Shown here one piece after another: positions 6,370 through 16,062 of a stretch of DNA of 64,000 nucleotides; the first letter of the stretch is position 1, and the number at the start of each line of letters is the position of its first letter. The translations under genes and the position numbers were made by a program. Source of the DNA: Cryomorpha ignava (GTDB taxonomy: Bacteria; Bacteroidota; Bacteroidia; Flavobacteriales_D; Cryomorphaceae); assembly GCF_010686655.1 (NCBI RefSeq), contig NZ_JAAGVY010000008.1, positions 1 to 64,000 on the forward strand, read 5' to 3'. The notes beneath the pieces were generated by a model. That model made no database searches, was not told where the DNA came from, and saw only the letters and a program-made list of their open reading frames with translations.

Positions 6370-8072
6370 ACTATAAGGCTCCAATAGAACGCTTACGCAG
6401 ATTGCTTTCGGAAGAGCGTAAAATGATTTATCTCATATTTACTTATGCAATAATTAATGGAATCATTGTACTCACCATTCCGCTGGGGATTCAAGCAATT
6501 CTGAATTTTATTCTCGGTGGGCGGGTTAGCTCATCGTGGGTAATCTTGGTATTCATTGTTATAACAGGTCTCACCGTTTCAGGCTGGGTTCAAATTGTAC
6601 AATTGTCGCTTACAGAAAAACTTCAGCAACGCATTTTTGCAAAGTCGTCTTTCGAAATTGCCGTAAGGCTTCCGCGTATTAAACTGGAAGCTCTCCATGA
6701 TCAATACACACCTCAGATGATTAACCGCTTTTTTGATACTGTAAATCTTCAAAAAGGTATCGCAAAATTGCTTGTGGAGCTTCCTACGTCAACCCTTCAG
6801 GTGTTTTTTGGATTTCTGCTTATTGCATTGTATCATCCGTTTTTCGTCCTGTTTTCGATTGGTGTAATCATTTTTCTGTTCTTGCTATTCAAGTACACAG
6901 GACCCAAGGGTATACGCACTTCTCTTCAGGAATCAACCAAAAAATACGATGTTGCGAATTGGCTGGAAGAGCTAGCACGTACGCCGGGTACATTCAAATT
7001 AGGCGGCATTTCAAATCTCCCACTTTTTAGAATTGATAAGCTACTGGCCGGTTATTTACATTTTAGAAACGAGCATTTTGGTGTATTGCTCAGGCAGTAT
7101 AAAATTATGATTGCCCTAAAGGTTGTTACCATTAGCTCTCTTATTGTTTTGGGTAGCTTGTTATTAATTGATAACCAGATAAGTTTAGGGCAGTTCGTTG
7201 CAGCAGAAATCATTGTAATTCTCATAATGAATTCAATAGAGAAAATAATTCTAAGCTTAGAAACTGTTTATGATGTTCTCGCTTCTGTAGAAAAGCTTGG
7301 ATCAATTACCGACTTGCCACTAGAAGAAGACGTGAATGAAAACAGCCAGAAAATAGTGGAAAAGAACGGTTTTTCAATAGGTGTTGAGAATCTGGAATTC
7401 ACCTATCCGGGCTCTTCGTTTCCTACCATTCGCAACTTGAGTTTTAAGCTAGCCAAAAGCGAGAAGGTCTGCCTTTTAGGGCCATCAGGTTCTGGTAAAA
7501 GTACCTTGTTGCAGCTTATTTGTGGGTTTTATGAGGTATTTAAGGGGCGCATTACATACAACGATATTCCACTTAGTGCCTTGCAGCTTAATATGTTGAG
7601 AATGGATATTGGTGCAAATGTATGGCAGGAAACCATCTTTCACGGTACGCTTCGAGAAAATGTTTCGCTTTCTAAAGATGGCGTGTCTGATGAAATGATT
7701 TATACCGCACTCGAAAAGGTAGGTGCCATACCCATGGTAAATCTATTGAGCGAAGGCCTTAATACAATGCTGTACCCTGAAGGACTTAAACTTTCTCGCG
7801 TTTTGGTAAGCAAATTAATTCTTGCCAGAGCAATTGTGTCAATTCCTAAACTCCTGATTTTACAGGTTGATGCCGATATTTTCACCAACTTAGAAAAACA
7901 AGTTTTTTACGATTATTTGTTTGCCCAATCCTGGAGCATTATCGGCGTAAGCAGAGACGAAGATTTTATTAAAAAATGCAACAGAACACTCATTCTCGAT
8001 GCAGGAAGTATTCTGTTTTCAGGCGATTATAAATCTCTTAAAGCTTCAAATCATGTTGAATTTATCAGATAA
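6354..8072 (+). CDS. ABC exporter half-transporter with a degenerate ATPase domain
   Basis: 572 residues. An ABC exporter membrane domain (about residues 20-310, six hydrophobic segments) is fused to a nucleotide-binding domain (about 340-572). Walker A is intact (GPSGSGKST, about 376-384), and so is the Q-loop (VWQETIFHGT, Gln near 425). The other motifs have gone: the LSGGQ signature is LSRVL near 480, Walker B reads LLILQV near 500-505 where LLILDE is expected, and the H-loop region reads GVSRDED near 531-537 with no His. As written, it should bind ATP but hydrolyse it poorly or not at all. With the HlyD and TolC genes downstream it forms a three-part envelope-spanning export system; the substrate is unknown. 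It might pair with another ATPase or act as a regulated channel. Confidence 0.85.
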   Translation: MEKQVNYKAPIERLRRLLSEERKMIYLIFTYAIINGIIVLTIPLGIQAILNFILGGRVSSSWVILVFIVITGLTVSGWVQIVQLSLTEKLQQRIFAKSSFEIAVRLPRIKLEALHDQYTPQMINRFFDTVNLQKGIAKLLVELPTSTLQVFFGFLLIALYHPFFVLFSIGVIIFLFLLFKYTGPKGIRTSLQESTKKYDVANWLEELARTPGTFKLGGISNLPLFRIDKLLAGYLHFRNEHFGVLLRQYKIMIALKVVTISSLIVLGSLLLIDNQISLGQFVAAEIIVILIMNSIEKIILSLETVYDVLASVEKLGSITDLPLEEDVNENSQKIVEKNGFSIGVENLEFTYPGSSFPTIRNLSFKLAKSEKVCLLGPSGSGKSTLLQLICGFYEVFKGRITYNDIPLSALQLNMLRMDIGANVWQETIFHGTLRENVSLSKDGVSDEMIYTALEKVGAIPMVNLLSEGLNTMLYPEGLKLSRVLVSKLILARAIVSIPKLLILQVDADIFTNLEKQVFYDYLFAQSWSIIGVSRDEDFIKKCNRTLILDAGSILFSGDYKSLKASNHVEFIR

Positions 8073-9408
8073 CAGAATTGAGCCGGGTAAATATATCTCG
8101 CGTTTTGAGTCGCTCAAAAGCGTAGAGTATAGCTTTAAGCCACTAAGAAAAATAAGAACCGTAGTTATTGTTTCTGTCATCTTTGTCGTTTTTCTATTTC
8201 TGCCCTGGACACAAAATGTTAGGGCTCCCGGAAATCTCACCACGCTGTATCCCGACCAAAAACCACAAACGGTACAGAATATTATTCCGGGAAGGATTGA
8301 AAAATGGTTTGTGCGCGAAGGTCAGTTGGTTCAAAAGGGCGATACTATTATTCAAATGTCGGAAGTGAAGGATGCCTATTTTGATCCGAAGCTTATCGAG
8401 AGAACAGATGATCAAATTGGCTCTAAAAAGAATGCTGCAGTGAATTATAAGCAGAAAGCTGGCGCTCTGACTGATCAAATTGATGCCTTGGCAAAAAACA
8501 GGATCAATAAAGCGGAGCAAGCTGAAAACGAGGTTATTCAGGCTCAGCTAAAGCTCGTTTCGGATAGCATCGATTTCGAGGCGTCTAAGTTAGATTACGC
8601 TATAGCAAGCCAGCGCCTTCAACGAATGGAGGAGCTCTACAAGCAAGGTTTGAAGTCGCTTACTGATTTAGAAAGTCGTAGGCTCAAAGTGCAAGAGTCA
8701 CAAGCTAAACAGATTAGTGCAGAGAATAAACTCCTTACTGCCCGAAACGAGCTTTTAAATGCAAAAATAGAACTGAATTCTATTGACAATTATTATGCAG
8801 AGATGCTTGGAAAGGCAAAATCAGATCGTAATTCTGCGCTCTCAACATTCTATGACACCGAGGCGGAAATTTCTAAAATGCAGGGTCAGCTCTCAAATTA
8901 CCAGGTACGTAGAGATAATTACTTCGTTACGGCCACTCAAGCGGGCCATATTACGCGCACCTTGTCAGTAGGTTTGGGTGAAACAATAAAGGAAGGAACC
9001 GAGATAGTGAGCATTATGCCCATTGATTACGATCTGGCGGTTGAGTTATACATCGAACCCGTTGATTTGCCATTGATGAAAATTGGTGATGAGGCCAATA
9101 TTATTTTCGATGGTTGGCCTGCGATTGTTTTCTCGGGATGGCCCCAGCTCAGCAACGGAACCTTTGGTGGTGAAGTATGGGCTATTGACAATTTTATTTC
9201 ATCCAATGGAAAGTATCGTATTATTTTAATTCCCGAAACCGAAGAAGGTGGCTGGCCTGAAGACTTGCGGGTGGGTTCAGGTGCAGATGGAATTATGCTT
9301 CTGCGAAATGTGCCACTCTGGTATGAATTGTGGCGTCAACTCAATGGGTTTCCGCCAGATTATTACACGGTTTTTGGTGAGGATGAAGGTAATGGTGAAA
9401 AGAAATAG
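8053..9408 (+). CDS. HlyD-family periplasmic adaptor
   Basis: 451 residues from the ATG at 8053, which overlaps the ABC stop codon by 20 bases. A single membrane anchor lies at about 36-52. A biotinyl-lipoyl-like segment (IIPGRIEKWFVREGQLVQKG, about 80-100) follows, then a long coiled coil (about 130-310, with many Gln, Lys and Ala) and a beta-barrel part containing GHITRTLSVGLGETIKEGTEI. This is the membrane-fusion subunit that links the inner-membrane ABC protein to a TolC channel. The tight overlaps on both sides argue for translational coupling of the export operon. Confidence 0.88.
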   Translation: MLNLSDNRIEPGKYISRFESLKSVEYSFKPLRKIRTVVIVSVIFVVFLFLPWTQNVRAPGNLTTLYPDQKPQTVQNIIPGRIEKWFVREGQLVQKGDTIIQMSEVKDAYFDPKLIERTDDQIGSKKNAAVNYKQKAGALTDQIDALAKNRINKAEQAENEVIQAQLKLVSDSIDFEASKLDYAIASQRLQRMEELYKQGLKSLTDLESRRLKVQESQAKQISAENKLLTARNELLNAKIELNSIDNYYAEMLGKAKSDRNSALSTFYDTEAEISKMQGQLSNYQVRRDNYFVTATQAGHITRTLSVGLGETIKEGTEIVSIMPIDYDLAVELYIEPVDLPLMKIGDEANIIFDGWPAIVFSGWPQLSNGTFGGEVWAIDNFISSNGKYRIILIPETEEGGWPEDLRVGSGADGIMLLRNVPLWYELWRQLNGFPPDYYTVFGEDEGNGEKK

Positions 9409-10831
9409 GATGAGAATAGTTTTTTTTCTTCTTTCAATGATCTTTGGTTATCACGCCTTGGCTCAGGTTGAGTCAATCAGCACATCTACTCAGCGCGATT
9501 CGGTTTTAGATTATAATAGTTTTCTTAAGTTGGTAGAAGCCTATCATCCGGTTTCGCTTAGCGCCAACTTTAATATGGACATTGCCGAAAGAAATCTAAT
9601 GATTGCAAGAGGAGGCTTTGACCCGCTTCTTTATGGTAATTACAGAACCAAAGAATTTGGTGAGACTGATTATTACACGGCATTAAATGCCGGGCTCGAA
9701 ATCCCTACCTGGATGGGAATCACGGTTCGTGGCGGATACGAAGACAATCAAGGACAATATCTCAACCCCGAAAATACCGTGCCCGGCAATGGACTTATAA
9801 ATGCAGGTATTACAGCGCAACTCGGTTCGGGATTGCTTATGGATAGCAGAAGAGCTGCACTTCGCCAGGCGCAAATTAGCATCGATCTCACTCAAGCTGA
9901 AAGGCAGATTTTGCTTAATCGGCTATTTGTGGAAGCTTCAACAGTATATTTTGAGTGGGCCCTTGCCGCCGAAAATCTGGTGGTCACAGAGAACGCGCTG
10001 TCGCTGGCCGCCACTCGCTACGAGGCTACCAAGGTGAGTTTTGAGTTTGGCGATTTGCCGGCTATCGATACCACAGAGGCTTATACGCAAGTGCTCGATC
10101 GGCTCTATCAGTTACGCGATGCACAATCGCAATGGATTAAGTATGTAAACGCAGCTTCCGTTTATTTGTGGACAGGCGAGCAATTGCCACTGAATATAGC
10201 ACCAGGCGTTTATCCAAACCTATCTGGAGCCATTTCATTTACCGAAGAACTTTTTGCCATCAACAACAATCATCCCGAATTGCAGAAACTCGAGTTTAAG
10301 ATAGATTATTTGAATATTGACAGAAGGCTAGCTTCCGAATACTTGCGTCCAAAAATTGAGTTGAAGTATAATTTTCTTTCTGAAAATGCTTTCGCCAATT
10401 CGGATACTGAGCTGTTTGGTACTTCCCGATTCTTTGAGAATAATTACAATTTTGGAGCTAAGGTTTCTTTTCCGCTATTTATTCGCGAAGCACGCGGAAA
10501 ACTCGGAATGACGAAGATCAAAATAGATCAAACCGGCCTGGAGTTCGATTTAAAGCAGGCGCAACTCAATGCAAAGTTGAGCACCTTGATTGGATATTTA
10601 GCAAATTTAAGTGATCAAATCAGTTTTTACGAACAAAACATTGCCTTATTGGAGCGCATGCGCGTTGGTGAGGAGCAGCTTTTTGAAAATGGTGAGAGCA
10701 GTCTTTTTCTGGTTAATGCGCGTGAAACCAAATTGATAGATGCCGAAATGAAGTACAATGCACTCTTGGCAAAGGAGCGAATCGTTCGAGCAGAAATTCG
10801 TGAAATTAGTGGTCAAGGCTTTTTTGATTAA
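9392..10831 (+). CDS. TolC-family outer membrane efflux protein
   Basis: 479 residues from the ATG at 9392. The alternative ATG at 9410, one base after the HlyD stop codon, is also possible. A signal peptide (RIVFFLLSMIFGYHALA, then Q) is followed by alternating long helices and short strands typical of TolC: NFNMDIAERNLMIARGGFDP early, the paired helices around QAERQILLNRLFVEASTVYF, and a second repeat in the C-terminal half. It is the last gene of the tetR-ABC-hlyD-tolC operon and provides the outer-membrane channel. Confidence 0.87.
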   Translation: MVKRNRMRIVFFLLSMIFGYHALAQVESISTSTQRDSVLDYNSFLKLVEAYHPVSLSANFNMDIAERNLMIARGGFDPLLYGNYRTKEFGETDYYTALNAGLEIPTWMGITVRGGYEDNQGQYLNPENTVPGNGLINAGITAQLGSGLLMDSRRAALRQAQISIDLTQAERQILLNRLFVEASTVYFEWALAAENLVVTENALSLAATRYEATKVSFEFGDLPAIDTTEAYTQVLDRLYQLRDAQSQWIKYVNAASVYLWTGEQLPLNIAPGVYPNLSGAISFTEELFAINNNHPELQKLEFKIDYLNIDRRLASEYLRPKIELKYNFLSENAFANSDTELFGTSRFFENNYNFGAKVSFPLFIREARGKLGMTKIKIDQTGLEFDLKQAQLNAKLSTLIGYLANLSDQISFYEQNIALLERMRVGEEQLFENGESSLFLVNARETKLIDAEMKYNALLAKERIVRAEIREISGQGFFD

Positions 10832-10873
10832 AAAAAATAGCACTTTATATTATGCAAAGAATATAGAAAATAC

Positions 10874-10881
10874 TAATTTTG
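10874..10881 (+). promoter_or_regulatory. Candidate -7 box of tRNA-His
   Basis: TAATTTTG fits TAnnTTTG and stands 17 bases before the tRNA. TATG at 10851-10854, 19 bases upstream, is a weak match to the -33 TTTG box. Confidence 0.45.
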
Positions 10882-10897
10882 CACCCTCAATATACAC

Positions 10898-10972
10898 GGT
10901 GGTTGTAGCTCAGTTGGTTAGAGCGCCTGGTTGTGGTCCAGGAGGTCGTCGGTTCGAACCCGATCTTCCACC
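10898..10972 (+). tRNA. tRNA-His (GTG anticodon)
   Basis: A cloverleaf with TAGCTCAGTTGGTTAGAGC as D-arm, anticodon stem CCTGG/CCAGG around loop TTGTGGT (anticodon GTG), and T-arm GTCGG/CCGAT around TTCGAAC. An extra G at the 5' end (position -1) opposes C73, as expected for tRNA-His. Two neighbouring acceptor positions look like U-U in my alignment (GTGGTTG against CTTCCAC). CCA is not encoded. A terminator hairpin follows directly. Confidence 0.9.
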
Positions 10973-10979
10973 CATCATT

Positions 10980-11020
10980 AAAAAAGCTGTTTCGCCCGAT
11001 AGGAGAAACAGCTTTTTCTT
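10980..11020 (+). terminator. Intrinsic terminator after tRNA-His
   Basis: AAAAAGCTGTTTC pairs with GAAACAGCTTTTT around a short loop, then a T-run. Confidence 0.8.
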
Positions 11021-11348
11021 TTTAAAAGAATCTGCTTGACGAAATAAAGCGTAGCTGAAATACAAGAAAACACGAATCTTATCGAAGTTCAAGAACTGCT
11101 CATCAAAGATCGAACTGGTTTGGCAGTCCTTTTTTCAAATCGTTGAAGGTTGTCCTTCTCAAGAATGATTAAATTTCGGTTTTTATTTTCAATCGAAAGA
11201 GTGTATTATTGTGAAACGTGTTGAGGTGAATATGTTGTTTGTTGATCGCCTCAATACCATTTTAGTCAATATGTTTAGTTTGTTTAATGTTTAGTTGAAG
11301 AAAGGAGTTTAAAGCTCCTTTCTTTAATTTACAGAGGTTCTTTAACTT
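11021..11348. other. Gene-free stretch
   Basis: About 330 bases between the tRNA terminator and the stress-protein gene. Apart from the hairpin at 11298-11324 I see no feature and no reading frame worth calling. Confidence 0.5.
11298..11324. terminator. Hairpin downstream of the universal stress protein gene
   Basis: AAGAAAGGAG and CTCCTTTCTT form a perfect 10-base stem around a 7-base loop, 25 bases beyond the stop codon of the minus-strand stress gene. The T-run on either side is weak, so its direction is uncertain. Confidence 0.45.
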
Positions 11349-12173
11349 TTACTTATCCTGAAGCACCAATATGGGCAATGCAGAATGAGAAATAAGTTTG
11401 CGGCTTACCGAACTTCGAAACAGGCCTTCAAAAAATCCATATTGGTGTCGCACTACTACAAGCACATCGGGATTGTGCGTTTCTATACCATCCTGAATGC
11501 CTTCATTTATCTCGTTATCAAATAGATAAGTAATACGTGTTTTACCTTCTCCGAAAATGCGATCGAGCTGGCTGCGGAATTTTCCTATTTTCTCATCGTC
11601 AGATTCCTGACCCTGTTTTCTAATGTGCAGAAAATCAAGTTTAGCATTTGATTTGCTTGTGAGCGTTGAGAGAAATTGAAGGTGCTTGTCGTTTTCAGTT
11701 ACTTTCAAGTCTGTTGCAAACAGTATATGCCCAATATTTTTATAAGCATGATCTGCGGGAACAATCATAAGTGGATCTTCCACATTTTTGGCAGCTGAAG
11801 CCGCATTTGTACCAAGCCATTTTTCGGTGATACCGCTGGCACCTTGGGTACCCATTACCACAAATTCAATTCCTTCAGTTCGGCTCATTCTGTTTATTAC
11901 TTCTACAACAGTGCCATGCTGGGCATTGTAGGTAATAAGCACATTTGATTTGTTGATCGATTCCACTTTTCTTTTGAGAAGCTCAAGCTCTTCGTTTGCA
12001 TTTTTCTCCAAAATCTCGGTAATGTCTACCATTATTGCAGATCCGGTAGCTGGCATACTGTACGCATGAACAACGTGGATAGAATAGTCTAAGAGTTCTG
12101 CTAAGCGAATGGCGTATCCAAGGGCGTTAAACGCTCCGTCAGAAAAGTCGGTAGGTACAAGGATGGTATTCAT
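11349..12173 (-). CDS. Universal stress protein with tandem UspA domains
   Basis: 274 residues holding two UspA-type alpha/beta domains. The first opens with MNTILVPTDFSDGAFNALGYA and ends around FVVMGTQGASGITEKWLGTNAA and DPLMIVPAD. The second begins near residue 148 (IGHILFATDL) and ends PILVLQDK. The G-2X-G-9X-G nucleotide-binding pattern is partly present in the first half and lost in the second. Tandem Usp proteins are common in Bacteroidota and usually respond to starvation or oxygen stress. It is a single gene, with citrate synthase upstream having its own terminator. Confidence 0.9.
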   Translation of the reverse strand: MNTILVPTDFSDGAFNALGYAIRLAELLDYSIHVVHAYSMPATGSAIMVDITEILEKNANEELELLKRKVESINKSNVLITYNAQHGTVVEVINRMSRTEGIEFVVMGTQGASGITEKWLGTNAASAAKNVEDPLMIVPADHAYKNIGHILFATDLKVTENDKHLQFLSTLTSKSNAKLDFLHIRKQGQESDDEKIGKFRSQLDRIFGEGKTRITYLFDNEINEGIQDGIETHNPDVLVVVRHQYGFFEGLFRSSVSRKLISHSALPILVLQDK

Positions 12174-12286
12174 TATGTAGGTTTTAGCGAATTAAATTCT
12201 GTTTACTGTAAAGATAAGTCGGAAAGGCATTACAGAAAACTTATTTCGTAAAAGAATATAAAAATTAGAAGAATCTGCCGACTATA

Positions 12287-12317
12287 TGCAAAAAGACCAT
12301 CACAGCTGTGATGGTCT
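12287..12317 (-). terminator. Intrinsic terminator of citrate synthase
   Basis: AGACCATCAC and GTGATGGTCT form a perfect stem and, read on the minus strand, are followed by TTTTT. It lies 24 bases beyond the stop codon of gltA. Confidence 0.85.
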
Positions 12318-12340
12318 CTACATTTTATGCAATATGACTT

Positions 12341-13633
12341 TTAGTCTTTTCTTTTTTCAATAGGAACATAATCTCGCTTGGTTGCTCCAACGTACACCTG
12401 ACGTGGACGGCCAATTGGTTCCTGATTTTCTATCATTTCTTTCCATTGGGCAATCCATCCCGGGAGGCGACCAATGGCAAATAGTACCGTAAACATTTCG
12501 GTAGGAATGCCTATTGCACGGTAAATGATACCAGAATAGAAATCTACGTTTGGATACAATCCACGTTCTATAAAGTAAGGATCTTTTAGGGCAACTTCTT
12601 CCAGTTTCCTGGCTATCCCAAGAGCCTTATCGTCCACACCCATTTTAGCGAGTATTTCGTCGCAAGACTTTTTGATAATCGTAGCGCGTGGATCAAAGTT
12701 TTTATAAACCCTGTGCCCAAAGCCCATCAGTCTGAATGAGTCGTTTTTGTCTTTTGCTTTTTCAATCCATTTTTGATAATCACCACCATCGGCAATAATC
12801 ATTTCAAGCATTTCAATTACGGCTTGGTTTGCACCTCCATGCAGTGGGCCCCAAAGCGCAGAAACTCCTGCAGATATAGCTGAATAAAGATTTGATTGTG
12901 AAGAACCAACGATACGTACAGTACTTGCAGAGCAGTTTTGCTCGTGATCGGCGTGGAGAATTAGCAATTTATTAAGTGCATCAACTACTACCGGGTCAAG
13001 TTCATACTTTTCGCTTGGCACTGCAAACATCATGTAAAGGAAATTCTCTACATACGATTTTTTATTGTCGGGGTAAATGTACGGTTGCCCTTTGCTCGAT
13101 TTGTACGAAAGTGCAGCCAGGGTGGTAATTTTAGCTACCAAACGATGAAAAGTAAGTTCAATATCTTCTATAGAGCGATTTGGATTTTGTGACTCGGGAT
13201 AGAAGGTACTCAAAGAAGAAAGCATAGACGACAAAATACCCATTGGGTGAGCCGTAGATGGAAACGCTTCGTAAAAGCGTTTCATATCTTCATGAATCAA
13301 TGTATGGTTGGTAATTCTTTCTTTAAAGTAGGCACTTTGTTTTTTGTTTGGCAAGTCGCCGTTTATCAGCAAATAAGCTACTTCCAAAAAATCAGAATTT
13401 TCGGCAAGCTGCTCAATTGGATAACCCCGGTATCTCAAAATTCCTTTTTCGCCATCAAGAAAAGTGACTGCCGATTTAGTTGCCCCCGTATTCTTGTAGC
13501 CCGGGTCTAAGGTGATAAGTCCTGTAGTGGCTCTTAGTTTTGATATATCAATTGCAACTTCGTTTTCGGTACCTGTTACCAAAGGTAGTTCGTATGTTTC
13601 ACCGTTTACAATAAGCTTGGCAGTTTCACTCAT
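12341..13633 (-). CDS. gltA: Citrate synthase
   Basis: 430 residues, the usual length of the bacterial hexameric type II enzyme. It condenses acetyl-CoA with oxaloacetate to citrate in the TCA cycle. Diagnostic segments are LHADHEQNCSAST, WGPLHGGANQAVIEML with the active-site His, GFGHRVYKNFDPRA with the second His, and the C-terminal GWIAQWKEM. The N-terminal beta-rich domain (TYELPLVTGTENEVAIDISKL) is that of Gram-negative type II enzymes. It is monocistronic, with a strong terminator. Confidence 0.95.
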   Translation of the reverse strand: MSETAKLIVNGETYELPLVTGTENEVAIDISKLRATTGLITLDPGYKNTGATKSAVTFLDGEKGILRYRGYPIEQLAENSDFLEVAYLLINGDLPNKKQSAYFKERITNHTLIHEDMKRFYEAFPSTAHPMGILSSMLSSLSTFYPESQNPNRSIEDIELTFHRLVAKITTLAALSYKSSKGQPYIYPDNKKSYVENFLYMMFAVPSEKYELDPVVVDALNKLLILHADHEQNCSASTVRIVGSSQSNLYSAISAGVSALWGPLHGGANQAVIEMLEMIIADGGDYQKWIEKAKDKNDSFRLMGFGHRVYKNFDPRATIIKKSCDEILAKMGVDDKALGIARKLEEVALKDPYFIERGLYPNVDFYSGIIYRAIGIPTEMFTVLFAIGRLPGWIAQWKEMIENQEPIGRPRQVYVGATKRDYVPIEKRKD

Positions 13634-13774
13634 TTTATTCTTAATAATTTTAAATTTATTTTAGTGCGCTAAAGATAATTAACTTAACGCACATTCCTGT
13701 TATTTGTTCAGAAAGTAGGAGAGTATAGCAGATATTTTTGCCATTTTTAGCTTCCGCAAATAATCTTCGCTATA

Positions 13775-14305
13775 TTAAGGAGCTTTTGTGTATTCTTCCC
13801 AGGTTTTATCCTTGTACACATTCTCTGCAAAGAAGGTGAGAATAGGCATAATTTGCTCTGGTTTATAGAAGCCCTGAACGGGAGATAAAATCCCGAAATC
13901 TTCATCCATGTATACAATTGTGGGATAGGCAATTCTGCCATTTACAGGCGCTATGGCCCGTGTAAGATCATGGGTGCCGTTTCTACCTGCCTTATTGGCG
14001 TCGTAGGTTTCATTCTTATAAGTCGTGCCTCTGAATGTTACTTCGCCCGAACCTTCTGCATTGAACTTAATCGCGTAGTAGTTTTCATTTATGTACTGTA
14101 CTACTTGCGGATCGCTAAAAGTAGTATTGTTCATCATTTTACACGGCCCACACCAATCTGTGTAAACGTCCACCATCACCTTTCGGGGTTCCTTTTCCAT
14201 TTTGGCTTCTACTTCATCCCAGCTTATCCAGTTTATTCCACCCGTTTTATTCTGAGCATAAATTAGTGATGGAAAGAAGAGTAGAAGAAAGAGTAATTTT
14301 TTCAT
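13775..14305 (-). CDS. Secreted thioredoxin-fold protein
   Basis: 176 residues with a signal peptide (MKKLLFLLLFFPSLIYA, then Q). A thioredoxin-like domain contains WCGPCK at about residues 51-56, with KVMVDVYTD before it and VVQYINENYYAIKFNAE after it. The domain resembles the DUF255/thioredoxin_7 type, and YPTIVYMDED supplies the cis-Pro loop. It should act as a periplasmic disulfide reductase or chaperone. It is the last gene of the DPP IV-POT-POT run, 39 bases after the upstream transporter, so it may serve the secreted peptidase. Confidence 0.85.
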   Translation of the reverse strand: MKKLLFLLLFFPSLIYAQNKTGGINWISWDEVEAKMEKEPRKVMVDVYTDWCGPCKMMNNTTFSDPQVVQYINENYYAIKFNAEGSGEVTFRGTTYKNETYDANKAGRNGTHDLTRAIAPVNGRIAYPTIVYMDEDFGILSPVQGFYKPEQIMPILTFFAENVYKDKTWEEYTKAP

Positions 14306-14344
14306 AATAATTTGGTTTGGCAGATTTAAGGCAAAGATAATGCC

Positions 14345-16009
14345 TTAATGTATTCCATGCATCCATTTTCGCAGAAGCGGAACCATTAGGAATAGTATCA
14401 AAGCGGCACCAAGTACTACAGCTACACCCCAAATTAAATACGTATTTGCATATACAGAGAGCGTTTCAGAAGGGGGCGCAGTATCACCCACATCTTCACC
14501 AGCTGTTAGCTCTCCAATCAAACCCGCCATTTTGTTGGCAAGAGAGATAGATAAAAACCAAGCCCCCATAACAAATCCTACGGCTTTGGCAGGTGATAGT
14601 TTTGTAATCATAGATAACCCAACCGGCGATAAGCAAAGCTCACCAGTGGTATGAAAGAAGTACATGGCAATCAAAAACACCATAGAGACCATTCCTTCTA
14701 CTGCAAAGTATTTTGATCCGATAACAATAACCCCAAAACCGACAGCGAGGAAGAACAAACCGAGAACAAATTTCATCGGTGTTGATGGCTCTTTGCCGCT
14801 GCTGTTTAGCTTTATCCACATATATGAGAAAAGCGGAGCAAGGATAATAATAAAGAAGCTATTGAAGAACTGGAAGGTAGATGCGGGAATTCCATGACGG
14901 ACAATATTCCTTTCGGTAAATAAGGTAATGGAGCCACCGGCCTGTTCAAAAAGCGCCCAAAATACGGCGTGAAAGACAAAGAGAACCATGATTACCCACA
15001 TCCGTTCTTTTTTGGATTTATCGTCTTGTTTGAGCGACATGACAAAAATAACTGCCAGAATTCCGATGCTCAATACCAGTAGAATTACGGTTACGACATC
15101 GCTCAAATTTAAAAATTGGGCACAAATAGGAATAAAAATCAAGGTGCCGATAATGGCAAGCCACTGATTTCGCTTCAGGTTTGGAGAAGTATATTTTTCA
15201 AAAGATTCAGCTTCGCGCATATGCGCGTCGAGAATTGCTTCAGATCCGGCTTCGAGTCTGGCTACATCTTCTTTCTCATTTATCTCTTCATCTATATCGT
15301 ATTGGCTTGGGTTGATTCCTTTTTTCCCAAAAGCACGAGGCCCCATAAGCCAAAACACGAGTAGGCCGGCGAGCATTCCAATACCTGCAAGACCAAATCC
15401 ATAGTGCCAGCTTATTTCTTCGCCTACGTATCCACAAGTTACAATGGCAAGGAGAGCTCCAATATTTACACCCATGTAAAAGATAGTAAATGCACCGTCT
15501 TTTCTACTGTCATTTACGCCGTAAAACTTACCGAGAAAGCTGGAGATATTTGGCTTGAAGAATCCATTTCCAATAATAATAAAAGCAAGCGAAAGAAAGA
15601 AAAGCTGCATATTTCCGCCAAAATACATCCCTTCAAGAGCAAGGGCAAAGTGGCCTGCCATCATGAGAATACCTCCGAATAAAATAGCTTTTCTGAAGCC
15701 CAGAATTTTATCGGCAATAATACCACCCACTACCGGAAAGAGGTAAACCATGGCGGTATAAGAGCCATAAATTCCGAGCGCTTTGCTATCGGCTTCGCCT
15801 TGCCCCAAATGGTTAAAGAGTTCCTTAACCATATAGAGGGTAAGGAGTGCCCGCATTCCATAATAAGAAAACCGCTCCCACATTTCTGCAAAAAACAGAA
15901 CGAACAGCGCTCTGGGATGAAGTTTTCTATTGGAATAAATAATTATTGGTACCCAGATAATTACAAATATCCAGGCTACGACCATTATCCAGAAAGCTAT
16001 ATTATCCAT
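14345..16009 (-). CDS. Proton-dependent oligopeptide transporter (POT/PTR2 family)
   Basis: 554 residues with about 14 hydrophobic segments. EMWERFSYYGMRALL matches the POT signature ExxERFxYYG on helix 1, and GNGFFKPNISSFLGKFY is the second family signature. It imports di- and tripeptides with protons. It is larger than its neighbour because of a charged loop near residues 235-275. The order DPP IV, POT, POT, thioredoxin-like on one strand suggests a peptide-scavenging operon in which the peptidase releases dipeptides. Confidence 0.92.
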   Translation of the reverse strand: MDNIAFWIMVVAWIFVIIWVPIIIYSNRKLHPRALFVLFFAEMWERFSYYGMRALLTLYMVKELFNHLGQGEADSKALGIYGSYTAMVYLFPVVGGIIADKILGFRKAILFGGILMMAGHFALALEGMYFGGNMQLFFLSLAFIIIGNGFFKPNISSFLGKFYGVNDSRKDGAFTIFYMGVNIGALLAIVTCGYVGEEISWHYGFGLAGIGMLAGLLVFWLMGPRAFGKKGINPSQYDIDEEINEKEDVARLEAGSEAILDAHMREAESFEKYTSPNLKRNQWLAIIGTLIFIPICAQFLNLSDVVTVILLVLSIGILAVIFVMSLKQDDKSKKERMWVIMVLFVFHAVFWALFEQAGGSITLFTERNIVRHGIPASTFQFFNSFFIIILAPLFSYMWIKLNSSGKEPSTPMKFVLGLFFLAVGFGVIVIGSKYFAVEGMVSMVFLIAMYFFHTTGELCLSPVGLSMITKLSPAKAVGFVMGAWFLSISLANKMAGLIGELTAGEDVGDTAPPSETLSVYANTYLIWGVAVVLGAALILFLMVPLLRKWMHGIH

Positions 16010-16062
16010 AAGGCAGATGTATTAGGTTGTGAGCAACACTATGTTTTAAAATTGGTTAAGTT

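Noticed and set aside
6354-8072. Frameshift or pseudogene status of the ABC gene
   Set aside because: The frame is open over the full family length and only motif residues differ, so I report altered function, not a broken gene.
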